A stretch of 64,000 nucleotides of DNA. Origin: Roseobacter fucihabitans. Its GTDB lineage: Bacteria > Pseudomonadota > Alphaproteobacteria > Rhodobacterales > Rhodobacteraceae. Each line of letters begins with the position of its first letter. Positions within the stretch are counted from its first letter, which is position 1. Made by a program: the position numbers and the translations under genes. Positions 53,706-63,524 of this stretch are shown in pieces. Location of the stretch: positions 3,130,501 through 3,194,500 of the forward strand of contig NZ_CP143423.1 of the NCBI RefSeq assembly GCF_014337925.2. The letters are read 5' to 3'. A model generated the notes under the pieces. That model saw nothing but the letters and a program-made list of their open reading frames with translations, had not been told where the DNA came from and ran no database searches.

Positions 53706-54601
53706 TAGGGGAGCGGAGCGGCAGTACGCACACGCAGCCTCTTGATGCTACGGGGGTCAGCATCGAGCACTTCGAACTCGGGACCGTCGGGATGCACGAC
53801 CACCTCGCCGCGCGCCGGCACCCGGCCCGACAGCATGAAAACGAGACCACCCAGCGTGTCGATTTCTTCTTCATCGACCTCATCATGATCCGTCAGCGAT
53901 TGCCCGATTTCAGCCTCGAAGGCATCCAGCGGCGTTTTGGCCAATGCGACGTAACAGCCCGGTTTTTCTTCGGTCCAATAGAGCCCCTCATCGACGTCAT
54001 GTTCGTCTTCGATCTCACCGATGACCTGTTCGATCAGGTCCTCAATGGTCACAAGCCCGTCCACGCCGCCATATTCGTCAATGACCAGCGCCATATGGCG
54101 CCGCTCCGCCTGCATTTTGGTGAGCAGGATGCCAATCGTCATGGAGGGCGGCACGAACAGTAGCGGGCGCAGCATGGCGCGCATGTCAAATTCGTGGGTG
54201 TCCCCGTTGAACCCATGGGTCAGCGCAAGGTCTTTCAGGTGCAAGAACCCGATGGGCGTATCCAGCGTGCCGTCATAGGCGGGCAATCTGGTCAGACCGC
54301 TCTCCTTGAAAATTGCGACGACTTCATCCAGAGGCGCCGTCGCCGCAACCGCTGTGATATCCGCCTTGGGAATCGAGACATCCTCGACACGCATACGGCG
54401 CAGGTTGATCATGCCATGCGTGCTGGGTCGCGCCTGAGGCGTCGTGAGGACGAGGTCCGATGTATCCGCATCCGATGGGCTCAGCGCCCCGATGACCCTA
54501 CTGAAAAATCCGCCCGGCCTTGAGGGTTCCGGGTCTGGTGTTGTGTCTGCCTCCACATGCGCGCGCTGCGCTGCGTCAGACTGTCCGTCATTGTCGCCCA
54601 T
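53705..54601 (-). CDS. CBS-domain protein, TlyC/CorC type
   Basis: 298 residues with two CBS repeats (about 70-190: VSIPKADITAVAATAPLDEVVAIFKESGLTRLPAYDGTLDTPIGFLHLKDLA and MLRPLLFVPPSMTIGILLTKMQAERRHMALVIDEYGGVDGLVTIEDLIEQVIGEIEDEHD) and a C-terminal transporter-associated (CorC_HlyC) domain, VDEEEIDTLGGLVFMLSGRVPARGEVV. No transmembrane helices, so a soluble CorC-like protein rather than a channel. Position between lnt and ybeY is classical. Confidence 0.93.
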   Translation of the reverse strand: MGDNDGQSDAAQRAHVEADTTPDPEPSRPGGFFSRVIGALSPSDADTSDLVLTTPQARPSTHGMINLRRMRVEDVSIPKADITAVAATAPLDEVVAIFKESGLTRLPAYDGTLDTPIGFLHLKDLALTHGFNGDTHEFDMRAMLRPLLFVPPSMTIGILLTKMQAERRHMALVIDEYGGVDGLVTIEDLIEQVIGEIEDEHDVDEGLYWTEEKPGCYVALAKTPLDAFEAEIGQSLTDHDEVDEEEIDTLGGLVFMLSGRVPARGEVVVHPDGPEFEVLDADPRSIKRLRVRTAAPLP

Positions 54602-54638
54602 TGAGTCCTGTTCTAGAATGGCTCGGCGAGATCACCGA

Positions 54639-55136
54639 TCAAACCCTATATGGATCATCCAGACCCATTTTGCCAAGTATTTCGATTTCCAATGCCTGCA
54701 TCAGCGTGGCATCGCAGTCACGGACGTGGTCATAGCCCAAAAGATGTAACGTTCCGTGAACAATCAGATGGGTAAAATGCGCCTCCAGCGTTCTTCCCAG
54801 TTCCACCGCTTCGCGCGCACAGGTTTCATAGGCGATGGCAATATCGCCCAACTCATAGAACCCCTCGACATCAGGTTCGGGACGATGGGGCGGCTGACCT
54901 TCGTGCTCACAGGACAGTTCCGTCGCGGGCCAGCTGAGCACGTTCGTGGCACTCTGCTTGCCGCGAAAATCCGCATTCAGCACCGCGATACGCGCATCAT
55001 CACAAGCGAGCAGCGATATTTCCGTGTCCTCAAAGGGTAAATCCAAATACGCGAGGGTATGCATCACCGCTTGCGCGGCGAGCGCCTCAACCGCCACCTC
55101 ACGCCAGCCCGGCGCTTTAATCAGGACATCTAACAT
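54639..55136 (-). CDS. ybeY: endoribonuclease YbeY (rRNA maturation)
   Basis: Zinc endoribonuclease in 16S rRNA 3' processing and ribosome quality control. 165 residues; the metal-binding motif HLIVHGTLHLLGYDH (three His) lies near residues 128-142, preceded by LGDIAIAYETCAREA. Between corC-like and phoH as usual. The start is 15 bp after the phoH stop. Confidence 0.95.
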   Translation of the reverse strand: MLDVLIKAPGWREVAVEALAAQAVMHTLAYLDLPFEDTEISLLACDDARIAVLNADFRGKQSATNVLSWPATELSCEHEGQPPHRPEPDVEGFYELGDIAIAYETCAREAVELGRTLEAHFTHLIVHGTLHLLGYDHVRDCDATLMQALEIEILGKMGLDDPYRV

Positions 55137-55151
55137 GCGCGCATCGCCACA

Positions 55152-56168
55152 TCAGCCCGGGGGCGTTTCCGCCTCATAGGCCTCGATGATCGCCGCCACC
55201 AGCGGATGACGCACCACGTCCTTGGAGGTGAAATAGTTGAAACTGATCTTCGGGATCGTCTTGAGCAGTCGTTCAGCATCGGCAAGCCCCGAGGACACCC
55301 CGCGCGGCAGATCCACCTGTGTGCGGTCCCCGGTAATGACCATGCGCGAACCCTCCCCGAGCCGGGTCAGGAACATCTTCATCTGCATGGAAGTCGCGTT
55401 CTGCGCCTCATCGAGCACGACAAAGGCATTGGACAGGGTGCGCCCCCGCATAAACGCCAGCGGGGCGATTTCGATCTGCTTTTCCTCGAACAATCGCGCC
55501 AATTGCTTGCCCGGCAGGAAATCGCCCAAAGCATCATAAAGCGGCTGCATGTAGGGATCGACCTTGTCTTTCATGTCACCGGGTAAAAAGCCCAGACGCT
55601 CGCCCGCCTCCACCGCCGGGCGCGACAGGATGATCTTATCGACCTGCCCCGTCAGAAACATTGACACGCCGACGGCCACGGCCAGATAGGTTTTGCCCGT
55701 CCCGGCAGGACCGATGCCAAAGGCCAGCTCGTTCTGGAACAACGATTGCACATAGGCTTTTTGCGCATCCGTGCGCGGCTCCACGCTCTTTTTGCGGGTC
55801 TGGATTTCGATCCGGGAACCGATGGGCATTTCAAGCTGGTCGCCGTCCTGCGGTCCGGTGGTCTCTTCAAACGGACCCATGCGCAATTCGCGGTCCACAT
55901 CCGCTGATTCGACCACCCGCCCACCTTCGAGCCGCGCATAAAGCGCATGCAGAACGCGCATGGCATCGGTCTGGGCATGAGGCTCGCCCATCACAACCAA
56001 TTGGTTGCCCCGCCGCACGATCTGCACCTCCAACGCCTTTTCGATCTGCGCGAGGTTGGCGTCATAGGCACCACATAGGTCGATCAACAACCTGTTGTCG
56101 GGAAATTCAACCGTGCCGCCCGGTGCGGCGGTCAATGTGTCTGTCGGGCTTTGATCGCTGGGGGCCAA
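55152..56168 (-). CDS. phoH: PhoH-family ATPase
   Basis: 338 residues. N-terminal KH-like segment (EFPDNRLLIDLCGAYDANLAQIEKALE, VVMGEPHAQTDAMRVLHALY) then the PhoH domain with Walker A FGIGPAGTGKTYLAVAVGV and Walker B FVVLDEAQNATSMQMKMFLTRLGEGSRMVITGDRTQVDLP. Starts with TTG seven bases after AAGGA. Neighbour of ybeY, with which PhoH proteins are linked in rRNA metabolism. The gene name is used in the family sense. Confidence 0.93.
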   Translation of the reverse strand: MAPSDQSPTDTLTAAPGGTVEFPDNRLLIDLCGAYDANLAQIEKALEVQIVRRGNQLVVMGEPHAQTDAMRVLHALYARLEGGRVVESADVDRELRMGPFEETTGPQDGDQLEMPIGSRIEIQTRKKSVEPRTDAQKAYVQSLFQNELAFGIGPAGTGKTYLAVAVGVSMFLTGQVDKIILSRPAVEAGERLGFLPGDMKDKVDPYMQPLYDALGDFLPGKQLARLFEEKQIEIAPLAFMRGRTLSNAFVVLDEAQNATSMQMKMFLTRLGEGSRMVITGDRTQVDLPRGVSSGLADAERLLKTIPKISFNYFTSKDVVRHPLVAAIIEAYEAETPPG

Positions 56169-56350
56169 TCACTGTTCCTTAAGCATCAGGGGTTGAGGGA
56201 CGGTGCCAATTCCGACAGGCCAGCGCAAGCACAACAACGCGAAAATCACATAACTGAAACAATATTAGGCGGGAAAGGGCCAAGCCTGCACAAAACCCTG
56301 ACCCGGTCGCCCGTTTACTCTGGCCGATCCGATCGAGACTGACGCGCCGC

Positions 56351-57676
56351 CTAGCTCCGTTTCACAGCCGAAAGCGAGTTGCGCTTGGCCTCTGTCGCCT
56401 TGACCCGCACGATATCACCGATGGCCGCATCGGAATTTTCGATATGAACCGCGTGGAGGTATTCGGATTTGCCGACCATCTGTCCTGGTTTGCGCCCGAT
56501 TTTTTCGACCAGAACGCGCAGATCCCGACCGACCATGGCGTTTTGGATCGCCTGCTGCTGGCGGGTGATCAGCGCCTGAATGCGCTGCAAGCGCTCATCC
56601 GCTTCATCGCCTGCAACCTGCGCCCGTTCAGCGGCAGGTGTTCCGGGGCGGGTGGAATACTTAAACGAATAGGCATAGCCGTAATTCACCGCTTCGATCA
56701 GATCGAGCGTGGCTTGAAAATCGGCTTCGGTCTCTTCGGGGAAGCCGACGATGAAATCTCCCGACATCACGATATCCGGGCGCGCCGCTCTGATACGTTC
56801 GATGACCCGCAAATAGCTTTCGGCAGTATGGCTGCGGTTCATGCGTTTAAGAATACGGTCCGAGCCCGATTGCACGGGTAAATGCAGATAGGGCATCAGT
56901 TTTTCGCAAGTGCCATGCGCCTCGATCAGATCATCGGACATGTCATTGGGGTGGGAGGTGGTGAAACGGATACGTTCCAGACCGTCGATGTCGTTCAAGG
57001 CCCATATCAACTGCGCCAGGCTCTGATCGGATCCATCCAGACCCGCGCCGTGATAGGCGTTGACGTTCTGCCCCAGCAGCGTGATTTCGCGCACGCCGCG
57101 CTCCACCAGCTGGCGGGCTTCCTCCAGCACGCGTGCCACAGGGCGGCTTGCTTCCGCACCGCGCGTGTATGGCACAACACAAAAGGCGCAGAATTTATCG
57201 CACCCCTCTTGCACCGTCAAAAAAGCCGACGGCGCGCGCGCAGGGCCCTTGCGCCCCTTGAGCGCCTCGAATTTATCCTCTGCCGGGAAATCCGTATCCA
57301 GCGCTGTGTGCCCGGCACGCACACGCGCCTCCATCTGCGGCAGGCGGTGATAGGATTGCGGCCCCACGACCAGATCGACGGCGGGCTGACGGCGCATGAT
57401 CTCTGCGCCTTCCGCCTGCGCCACGCATCCCGTGACCCCGATTTTGAGCTCCGGATTATGCGTTTTGAACCCCTTGAGTCGCCCAAGTTCGGAGTAGACC
57501 TTCTCGGCGGCCTTTTCGCGAATATGGCAGGTGTTGAGCAGGATCATATCCGCCTCTTCGGCGTTGCTGGTCTCGACATACCCCTGCCCGCCCAGCGATT
57601 CCGCCATGCGTTCGCTGTCATAAACGTTCATCTGGCAGCCATAGGTCTTGATGAATAGTTTCTTGGGCGTGGTCAT
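56351..57676 (-). CDS. miaB: tRNA-2-methylthio-N6-dimethylallyladenosine synthase
   Basis: Radical-SAM methylthiotransferase acting on i6A37. 441 residues: N-terminal MTTase domain with [19 protein letters not shown] and [14 protein letters not shown], radical-SAM cluster cysteines in [17 protein letters not shown] (CxxxCxxC), and a C-terminal TRAM domain ([38 protein letters not shown]). Start of the miaB-phoH-ybeY-corC-lnt unit, followed by a 182-bp gap before phoH. Confidence 0.97.
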   Translation of the reverse strand: MTTPKKLFIKTYGCQMNVYDSERMAESLGGQGYVETSNAEEADMILLNTCHIREKAAEKVYSELGRLKGFKTHNPELKIGVTGCVAQAEGAEIMRRQPAVDLVVGPQSYHRLPQMEARVRAGHTALDTDFPAEDKFEALKGRKGPARAPSAFLTVQEGCDKFCAFCVVPYTRGAEASRPVARVLEEARQLVERGVREITLLGQNVNAYHGAGLDGSDQSLAQLIWALNDIDGLERIRFTTSHPNDMSDDLIEAHGTCEKLMPYLHLPVQSGSDRILKRMNRSHTAESYLRVIERIRAARPDIVMSGDFIVGFPEETEADFQATLDLIEAVNYGYAYSFKYSTRPGTPAAERAQVAGDEADERLQRIQALITRQQQAIQNAMVGRDLRVLVEKIGRKPGQMVGKSEYLHAVHIENSDAAIGDIVRVKATEAKRNSLSAVKRS

Positions 57677-58592
57677 GGGACATCCGCATCAGTGAGGTTG
57701 GCGCGTTGCTTACCAGCCCTGGTGAGCTGTTGCAATCAACGCCGCATTGACCCGGCACGGTTTATCCCTGAGCGCGGCGAACCTGATCCGGCACCAAAAA
57801 CCTGAAAAGATCTGGTGATGAAACACCGCGTGAAAATGCGAAAGGCTCCGTGGCGATTGTGCTTATCGAAGACGGTGCAAATTTGTCTCGACGCTGCGCC
57901 ATCGCCACCCCCTCGGGTATGCCACTGTCTGCGCCTTCATGCGCCAGTTTTCGACCTGCCCGACGATCTCGCATCGCACCCTTATGTGGTATCCCTGAAA
58001 CATGCGCATCTGGATCAGACGGAACATCCTGCGCGCGCGAAGGCGAGGCGCGTGAATTTTGTCTAAAAACCGCCAACTCGACCCCTTTGGGCACCTGCGA
58101 TGGCGGTTTGAGAAGCAGGTTCTTTATGGGGCATGAAAATGAACCGTATCGCCCATTCTCATGGCAAACGCCGCGTAACCCTTCAGGCAGACCATCGTTT
58201 TTCGTAACAGGAATGTAACATTTTCGCCTGCCCATGATCTCACAACATCACCGCGGATCTATGTCTTTTCGCAGCGCCAAAGGCCTTGCGGTCTTCTCCT
58301 TGTAGCGCAGGGACGATAGTGACCGTCCGCTTGCCCAATTGCGTGCCTTTCAAACGGCAGGCGCGCCTGATCGCACCGGCACAGTGGTTTTGACGCTGTG
58401 TTACAAGCGCGCGCCCTGCCTTCAATTGACAGAGCTCAGCCCACCCAAAGCCAGCGGGCTTCGCGCCATACCGACCGGTCAGTGGTAAACTACGCACCGA
58501 GAAAAAGGTCAGGGCGTCAATCGGACCACTCTACTTGATAGAACGCAACGCACGCATGAGGCGCCGTAAGGTGGACTTCAGTCCACCATCCC
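57677..58592. other. 916-base gap between miaB and irr
   Basis: No gene can be supported. A minus-strand frame at 57762-58235 (157 codons) and an overlapping plus-strand frame at 57850-58218 exist, but both have atypical composition for this genome, no ribosome-binding site of note and no recognisable motif. The right end carries the 3'-end hairpin repeat described at 58564-58590. Confidence 0.5.
58564..58590 (+). repeat. 3'-end hairpin repeat, copy 2 (after irr)
   Basis: GGTGGAC (58570-58576) pairs with GTCCACC (58581-58587) around TTCA, preceded by GCCGTAA. The stop codon of irr begins five bases beyond. Two compensating base changes relative to the other copies (GGTGGAC/GTCCACC versus GGTGGGC/GCCCACC type) preserve pairing. 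Confidence 0.75.
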
Positions 58593-59012
58593 TCAGGTCT
58601 TGCGACGCAAACGGATGACAACATCCACAGAGGCGATTTCGGCACCTTCCGGCGCATCCGGGATTCGCGCAATGACCAATTGATCTGAGGGGGCGTCCGT
58701 CAGCTTCGCTTCATCTTCCCAAAAGAAATGCGGGTGATCATGGGTGTTCGTATCAAAGTAGCTCTTTGATCCATCCACCGTCACCTCCTGCATCAAGCCA
58801 GCCTCGCAAAACGCCCTCAAGGTGTTATAGACCGTCGCCAAGGACACAGTCTCGCCCTGCTTTTTAGCCGAAGCGAACAGGCTTTCCGCTGTCACATGGC
58901 GATCCTGCCCATCACCGATCAGCAAAGTCGCAAGGGTCAACCGCTGGCGAGTAGGCCGCAGCCCGGCCGTGGCGAGCCAGGAGGCCCCGATATCTTGTTG
59001 CGCGCGTGTCAT
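58593..59012 (-). CDS. irr: Fur-family iron response regulator Irr
   Basis: Iron/heme-responsive transcription factor, 139 residues. N-terminal winged helix (LATAGLRPTRQRLTLATLLIGDGQ, VSLATVYNTLRAFCEAGLMQEV) and the HxH-like metal/heme region NTHDHPHFFWEDEAKL. It lies divergent from fabA, the arrangement typical of alphaproteobacterial Irr. The heme-regulatory N-terminal motif of rhizobial Irr is not present, as in other Rhodobacterales. It may regulate its own promoter via the operator at 59054. Confidence 0.93.
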   Translation of the reverse strand: MTRAQQDIGASWLATAGLRPTRQRLTLATLLIGDGQDRHVTAESLFASAKKQGETVSLATVYNTLRAFCEAGLMQEVTVDGSKSYFDTNTHDHPHFFWEDEAKLTDAPSDQLVIARIPDAPEGAEIASVDVVIRLRRKT

Positions 59013-59053
59013 GACGTCCTCTTAAACATCTTAGCTCTCTATATAGGGCCTAT

Positions 59054-59068
59054 TGCGAGTCGTTTTCA
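59054..59068. promoter_or_regulatory. candidate Fur/Irr-type operator between irr and fabA
   Basis: TGCGAGT-C-GTTTTCA is a partial 7-1-7 inverted repeat (TG...CA ends), similar to Fur-type boxes. It lies 42 bases upstream of the irr start, on the irr side of the 205-base irr-fabA divergent region. Only an eye match; the classic rhizobial ICE word is not present. Confidence 0.4.
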
Positions 59069-59217
59069 ATTATTTATGGAGAATTAGTTCGATCGCCCGG
59101 TCACGCTCTTATATGGCTGGCGCGCGTTGCCTGAAACCTCACCACTCTTGCAGAGCCTGTAAACCCGATGTTAGAGGGGTTCAGCAACAAAGACAGCCGA
59201 GCAGGAGACGTGCCGCC

Positions 59218-59727
59218 ATGGCCAATTACCCGACCAGTTTCGACAAGGAAGACCTGCTGAAATGTGCCCGCGGGGAGCTTTTCGGCCCTGGCAATGCGCA
59301 GCTGCCCGAGCCTCCAATGCTGATGATGGACCGGATTACGGATATTTCCGAAGACCGCGGCCTGCATGAAAAAGGCCACGTCGTTGCGGAATTCGATATC
59401 CAGCCGGATCTGTGGTTTTTTGACTGCCACTTTCCGGGCAATCCGATTATGCCCGGCTGTCTTGGCCTTGATGGCCTCTGGCAGCTCACCGGCTTCAACC
59501 TGGGGTGGCGCGGCTGGCAGGGGCGCGGATATGCGCTTGGGGTGGGTGAGGTGAAGCTCACCGGCATGGTGCGCCCGGATCGCAAAATGCTCACCTATTA
59601 CGTGGATTTTACCAAGGCCATCCAGACCCGGCGCTTGACAATGGGTGTCGCCAATGGCCGGGTGGAGGCGGATGGCGAAACCATCTATCAGGTCACGGAT
59701 ATGAAGGTCGCCCTGTCGGAAAATTGA
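59218..59727 (+). CDS. fabA: 3-hydroxydecanoyl-ACP dehydratase/isomerase
   Basis: Forms trans-2 and cis-3 decenoyl-ACP in anaerobic unsaturated fatty acid synthesis. 169 residues from ATG 59218 ([19 protein letters not shown]) after GGAG. Catalytic H71 lies in [12 protein letters not shown] and D85 in [11 protein letters not shown]. First of fabA-fabB-fabI with spacing of 36 and 10 bp, so an operon. Confidence 0.97.
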   Translation: MANYPTSFDKEDLLKCARGELFGPGNAQLPEPPMLMMDRITDISEDRGLHEKGHVVAEFDIQPDLWFFDCHFPGNPIMPGCLGLDGLWQLTGFNLGWRGWQGRGYALGVGEVKLTGMVRPDRKMLTYYVDFTKAIQTRRLTMGVANGRVEADGETIYQVTDMKVALSEN

Positions 59728-59763
59728 TACCGATCGGGATCAGGAAGAATGAAGGAGAGCGCC

Positions 59764-60993
59764 ATGCGCCGTGTTGTCGTGACGGGATTGGGAATCGTCT
59801 CATCCATCGGGAATAACGCTGAGGACGTTCTGGCGTCTCTGAAGGCCGGAACAAGCGGCATCGTTGCCAGCCCGGAAATGGCAGAGCATGGCTTTCGCAG
59901 TCGCGTCGCCGGTACGCTCAAGATTGACGTCTCCGAACATATCGACAAACGCACCCTGCGTTTCATGGGGCCCGGTGCCGCCTATGCGCATATCGCCATG
60001 GGTCAGGCTATTGCCGATGCCGGGCTGGATGAAGCGATGATTTCAAACCCGCGCACCGGGCTGGTGGCAGGCTCCGGTGGCCCCTCCACAAGTGCGATGC
60101 TCACCGCGCATGATGTCGTGAAAAACACTGGCGCAACCAAACGCATCGGCCCCTTTGCCGTGCCCAAATGTATGTCCTCGACGGTCAGCGCAAACCTCAG
60201 TACGGCCTATAAAATCAAGGGCATCAATTATTCGATCACCTCGGCCTGTTCGACCTCGCTGCACTGCATCGGCAATGCCGCAGAACAGATCATGATGGGC
60301 AAACAGGACGTGATGTTCGCAGGCGGTGGCGAGGAATTGGACTGGACGCTGTCCTGTCTGTTTGACGCCATGGGCGCGATGAGCAGCAAATATAACGACG
60401 CTCCGGAAACCGCGAGCCGCGCTTTTGACGCGAACCGGGACGGGTTTGTTATATCGGGCGGCGGCGGGATTGTGGTGCTGGAAGACCTCGACCATGCTTT
60501 GGCGCGCGGAGCCAGGATATACGCCGAAGTCACCGGCTATGCGGCCACATCAGACGGGCATGACATGGTCGCCCCCTCTGGCGAAGGGGGCGAGCGTGCC
60601 ATGCGATTGGCGCTTTCCACGCTGCCCGAGGGGCGCAAAGTCGGCTATATCAACGCCCATGGCACATCGACGCCGGTGGGCGATGTTGGCGAGATCGAAG
60701 CGGTCCGCCGTGTGTTTGGCAAAGGCGCGACACCACCCGTCAGCTCGACCAAATCCATGACCGGTCACGCGCAGGGTGCTGCCGGTGCCTTGGAGGCCAT
60801 TTTCAGCCTGCTGATGCTGGACAATGATTTCATCACCAAATCGATCAATGTGACGGAATTAGACCCCGCGCTGGATGCGAGCGAGATCGCGCTGGAGCGG
60901 GTTGACAATGCCGGGCTCGATTCTGTCATGACGAATTCATTTGGGTTCGGGGGCACAAACGGGTCCATGATCCTGTCGAAATATCTGAAATAA
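59764..60993 (+). CDS. fabB: 3-oxoacyl-ACP synthase I
   Basis: Condensing enzyme of unsaturated fatty acid elongation. 409 residues from ATG 59764 ([20 protein letters not shown]) after GAAGGAGAG. Catalytic Cys162 is in SACSTSLHC, and both His in [11 protein letters not shown] and [14 protein letters not shown]. Follows fabA, ten bases before fabI. Confidence 0.97.
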   Translation: MRRVVVTGLGIVSSIGNNAEDVLASLKAGTSGIVASPEMAEHGFRSRVAGTLKIDVSEHIDKRTLRFMGPGAAYAHIAMGQAIADAGLDEAMISNPRTGLVAGSGGPSTSAMLTAHDVVKNTGATKRIGPFAVPKCMSSTVSANLSTAYKIKGINYSITSACSTSLHCIGNAAEQIMMGKQDVMFAGGGEELDWTLSCLFDAMGAMSSKYNDAPETASRAFDANRDGFVISGGGGIVVLEDLDHALARGARIYAEVTGYAATSDGHDMVAPSGEGGERAMRLALSTLPEGRKVGYINAHGTSTPVGDVGEIEAVRRVFGKGATPPVSSTKSMTGHAQGAAGALEAIFSLLMLDNDFITKSINVTELDPALDASEIALERVDNAGLDSVMTNSFGFGGTNGSMILSKYLK

Positions 60994-61003
60994 GAGGGCA
61001 GGC

Positions 61004-61795
61004 ATGACGGGATTACTCGACGGGAAACGCGGGCTGATCATGGGCGTGGCCAATGAACGCTCCATCGCCTGGGGGATCGCCAAAGCGATGGCAGAGGCCG
61101 GAGCCGAGCTGGCATTTACCTATCAGGGCGAGGCTTTTGGGTCGCGCCTTGCCCCGCTTGCGGCATCGGTCGGCTCGGACTTCATGGTCGATGTGGATGT
61201 AACCGATGATGCCTCTCTGGACGCGGCTTTCGAGCAATTGAACGCGCGGTGGGAGACGCTTGATTTTGTCGTGCACGCCATTGCATTTTCGGACAAGAAT
61301 GAGTTGACAGGGCGGTTCCTGAACACCAGCCGGGCGAACTTTAAACAAACCATGGACATCAGCGCCTATTCCTTTGTCGAAGTTGCGCGCCGTGCGCATC
61401 CGATGATGGTGGAGAAGGGCGGAACCTTGATGACGCTGACCTATCAGGGCAGCAATACGGTGGTGCCGAATTACAACGTCATGGGCGTGGCCAAGGCCGC
61501 CCTCGAAAGTGCGACGCGGTATCTTGCCAATGATCTTGGACCGGAGGGTATTCGCGTCAACGCGATTTCACCCGGCCCCATGAAGACACTGGCGGGCGCG
61601 GCCATTGGGGGCGCCCGCAAGACCTATAAGCACACGGATCAGAACGCACCGTTACGTTCCAACGCCACGTTGGCGGCGGTGGGGGGGACAGCTGTTTATC
61701 TGGCCTCGGACGCCGGGGCCTGCACGACGGGCGAGATCATCCGTGTGGACGGCGGCTATCATGTTTTGGGCATGCCGCAGGGCGAGAACATATAA
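61004..61795 (+). CDS. fabI: enoyl-ACP reductase
   Basis: NADH-dependent last step of fatty acid elongation. 263 residues. SDR-like nucleotide motif GVANERSIAWGIAKAMAEAGAELAF, and active-site Tyr-x6-Lys region TYQGSNTVVPNYNVMGVAKAALE (triclosan-target fold), with the C-terminal ISPGPMKTLAGAAIGG and GEIIRVDGGYHVLGM. RBS GAGGGCAGG. Ends the fabABI operon; hairpin repeat copy 3 follows the stop by about four bases. Confidence 0.97.
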   Translation: MTGLLDGKRGLIMGVANERSIAWGIAKAMAEAGAELAFTYQGEAFGSRLAPLAASVGSDFMVDVDVTDDASLDAAFEQLNARWETLDFVVHAIAFSDKNELTGRFLNTSRANFKQTMDISAYSFVEVARRAHPMMVEKGGTLMTLTYQGSNTVVPNYNVMGVAKAALESATRYLANDLGPEGIRVNAISPGPMKTLAGAAIGGARKTYKHTDQNAPLRSNATLAAVGGTAVYLASDAGACTTGEIIRVDGGYHVLGMPQGENI

Positions 61796-61798
61796 CCA

Positions 61799-61827
61799 AA
61801 GGTGGCCTGAAAGCCCACCTTACGGCG
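61799..61827 (-). repeat. 3'-end hairpin repeat, copy 3 (after fabI)
   Basis: On the minus strand GCCGTAAGGTGGGCTTTC followed by AGGCCACCTTT matches copy 1 at nearly every position. Relative to fabI (plus) it has the same orientation as copy 1 relative to the thioesterase and copy 2 relative to irr: gene stop, GGTGG, TGAA loop, CCACCTTACGGCG. Confidence 0.75.
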
Positions 61828-61872
61828 TAATTTCGCCATGGTTTCGCCACAATCGCGTTGCAGCATCGGGTC

Positions 61873-62205
61873 ATGGAGTATTTTGCTGATCCCCGGAGCC
61901 TGCGTCAAATGCGGTATCGCCAGCGCGCCAAGCTTGCGCGCTCAGCCGGGCGCGTGCTGATGTTTTTGACCGCAATGCTGATGTCCGCCGCCCTTTGGTC
62001 AGACCCGGCCCTCCAGCCGAGACTTTCCCAAGCCCTGAAGGCTGCGCCAGCGGCAGTTGCAAACGCCGCGCAGCAGCGCGCCACTGGCCAAAGCGCTAGA
62101 GCGCATCCCGGTGCCAATCTAGTAGCAGCGGCCGCCTTTGATATTGAAAACGCGCAATTATTCGCTTCAACACCGTCATTCTCGGCCACCGACATAGACA
62201 GATAA
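61873..62205 (+). CDS. small membrane protein of unknown function
   Basis: 110 residues, one clear transmembrane segment (RVLMFLTAMLMSAALWSD, about 29-46) preceded by a basic N-terminus (SLRQMRYRQRAKLARSAGR). Remainder is Ala-rich. No recognised domain. ATG 61873 chosen over 61858 because of the preceding sequence; start uncertain. The frame is plausible but short, so existence is moderately supported. Confidence 0.5.
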   Translation: MEYFADPRSLRQMRYRQRAKLARSAGRVLMFLTAMLMSAALWSDPALQPRLSQALKAAPAAVANAAQQRATGQSARAHPGANLVAAAAFDIENAQLFASTPSFSATDIDR

Positions 62206-62224
62206 CGAACCGGCCCCGCCTGGC

Positions 62225-62653
62225 TCAGGCAATCGACATCAATTCGATATCAAAGATCAGATCCTGCCCGGCCAGGGCGTGATTGGCATCAATCGTGACC
62301 GTCGCCTCATCCAGCGCAACGACCATCACCTGCATGGCCTGACCATCCGGGGTCTGCACGTTCAATGATGTGCCTATATCCAGCGGCACTTCCGCCGGGA
62401 TGCCTTCGCGCGGGACGGCCTGGCGCATTTCGGGATTGATCGGGCCATAGGCCTGATCGCAAGGCACCTGCACGGTCTTTTTGTCACCAACCTTCATGCC
62501 CGGTAACGCGACCTCCAATCCGGGGATGATATGCCCCGCGCCCACTTCGAATTCCAGCGGATCACGCCCTTCGGAGCTGTCGAATTTGGTGCCATCCAGC
62601 AGGGTTCCGGTATAGTGAATGCCAACGGTATCGCCCGATTTCACTTCGGTCAT
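62225..62653 (-). CDS. FKBP-type peptidyl-prolyl isomerase (SlyD/FkpB-like)
   Basis: 142 residues from ATG 62653 (MTEVKSGDTVGIHYTGTLLDG), after GGAG. FKBP core: VGIHYTGTLLDGTKFDSSEGRDPLEF and GLEVALPGMKVGDKKTVQVP, then an inserted flap domain (YGPINPEMRQAVPREGIPAEV) as in FkpB/SlyD, and NHALAGQDLIFDIELMSI at the C-terminus. Soluble; assists folding. Convergent to the small membrane protein gene and divergent from the dehalogenase. Confidence 0.92.
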   Translation of the reverse strand: MTEVKSGDTVGIHYTGTLLDGTKFDSSEGRDPLEFEVGAGHIIPGLEVALPGMKVGDKKTVQVPCDQAYGPINPEMRQAVPREGIPAEVPLDIGTSLNVQTPDGQAMQVMVVALDEATVTIDANHALAGQDLIFDIELMSIA

Positions 62654-62837
62654 TGAAACTCCGATCATGTCTTGAAAATGGATGTGGGAGGCCACGGTCC
62701 TGCGCGGGTTCTCCTGAGATGGCCCCATCGTGCCTGCGCTGCCTGCGTGAGTAAAGCCAAAAACCACGCATTTGGCCCTTTTCGCGCGCGCTGTGGCGTG
62801 ACAGTCTCGCCCTTGATCTGGATAGCGGAGCACCCCC

Positions 62838-63524
62838 ATGCCCATCACCACCTGTGTCTTTGACGCCTACGGCACCCTGTTCGATGTAGCAGCCGCCGCG
62901 CGTCAGGCCGCCTCGGAGCCGGATTTCCCCGATCTCGCCGGTACATGGCCCCTGCTTGCCGAACATTGGCGTCAAAAACAGTTGCAATACACCTGGCTGC
63001 GCGCCGTTACCCATGCCCATGGCGATTTCTGGGATGTGACGCAAGAAGGTCTCGACTGGGCGCTGGAAAAAACCGGGCTGGATGGGGATGCGGCGCTGCG
63101 CGAACGCCTGCTCGCACTTTATTGGGAATTGCAAAGCTACGCGGAGGTGCCCGATATGCTCAGGCGTCTCAAAGCGGGCGGCATGGCGACGGCGATACTC
63201 TCAAATGGATCGCCCGATATGTTGGGCGGTGCCGTCTCATCGGCAGGCATTCAGGACCTGCTGGAGGACACGCTCTCAGTGGAAAGCGTGGGCGTGTTCA
63301 AACCCGATGCGCGGGTCTATGACCTGGTGAGCAAGCGGTTTGGCTGCGCAAAAAGCGAGGTCCTGTTTGTGTCCTCAAATGGTTGGGATGCGGCCTGTGC
63401 GACAGGCTATGGCTTCACCTCGGCCTGGGTCAACCGCGCAGGCGATCCGGTGGACCGTTTACCCTGGCGGCCTGCGCATATTCTGCCCGACCTGACGGGC
63501 ATACCAGAACTGGCGGGGCTTTGA
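62838..63524 (+). CDS. haloacid dehalogenase type II
   Basis: 228-residue HAD-fold hydrolase. Nucleophile Asp in TTCVFDAYGTLFDV (D9), motif II ILSNGSPDML and the Lys/Asp motifs VESVGVFKPDARVYDLVSKRFG and VSSNGWDAACATGYGFTSAWVNRAG. The SSNGWD block is the specific signature of L-2-haloacid dehalogenases, which turn 2-haloacids into hydroxy acids with inversion. Overlaps the next gene by one base (TGATG). Confidence 0.92.
   Translation: MPITTCVFDAYGTLFDVAAAARQAASEPDFPDLAGTWPLLAEHWRQKQLQYTWLRAVTHAHGDFWDVTQEGLDWALEKTGLDGDAALRERLLALYWELQSYAEVPDMLRRLKAGGMATAILSNGSPDMLGGAVSSAGIQDLLEDTLSVESVGVFKPDARVYDLVSKRFGCAKSEVLFVSSNGWDAACATGYGFTSAWVNRAGDPVDRLPWRPAHILPDLTGIPELAGL

Noticed and set aside
57762-58235. 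157-codon minus-strand frame between miaB and irr
   Set aside because: An overlapping frame exists on the other strand, composition is unlike its neighbours and no motif or ribosome-binding site supports it.
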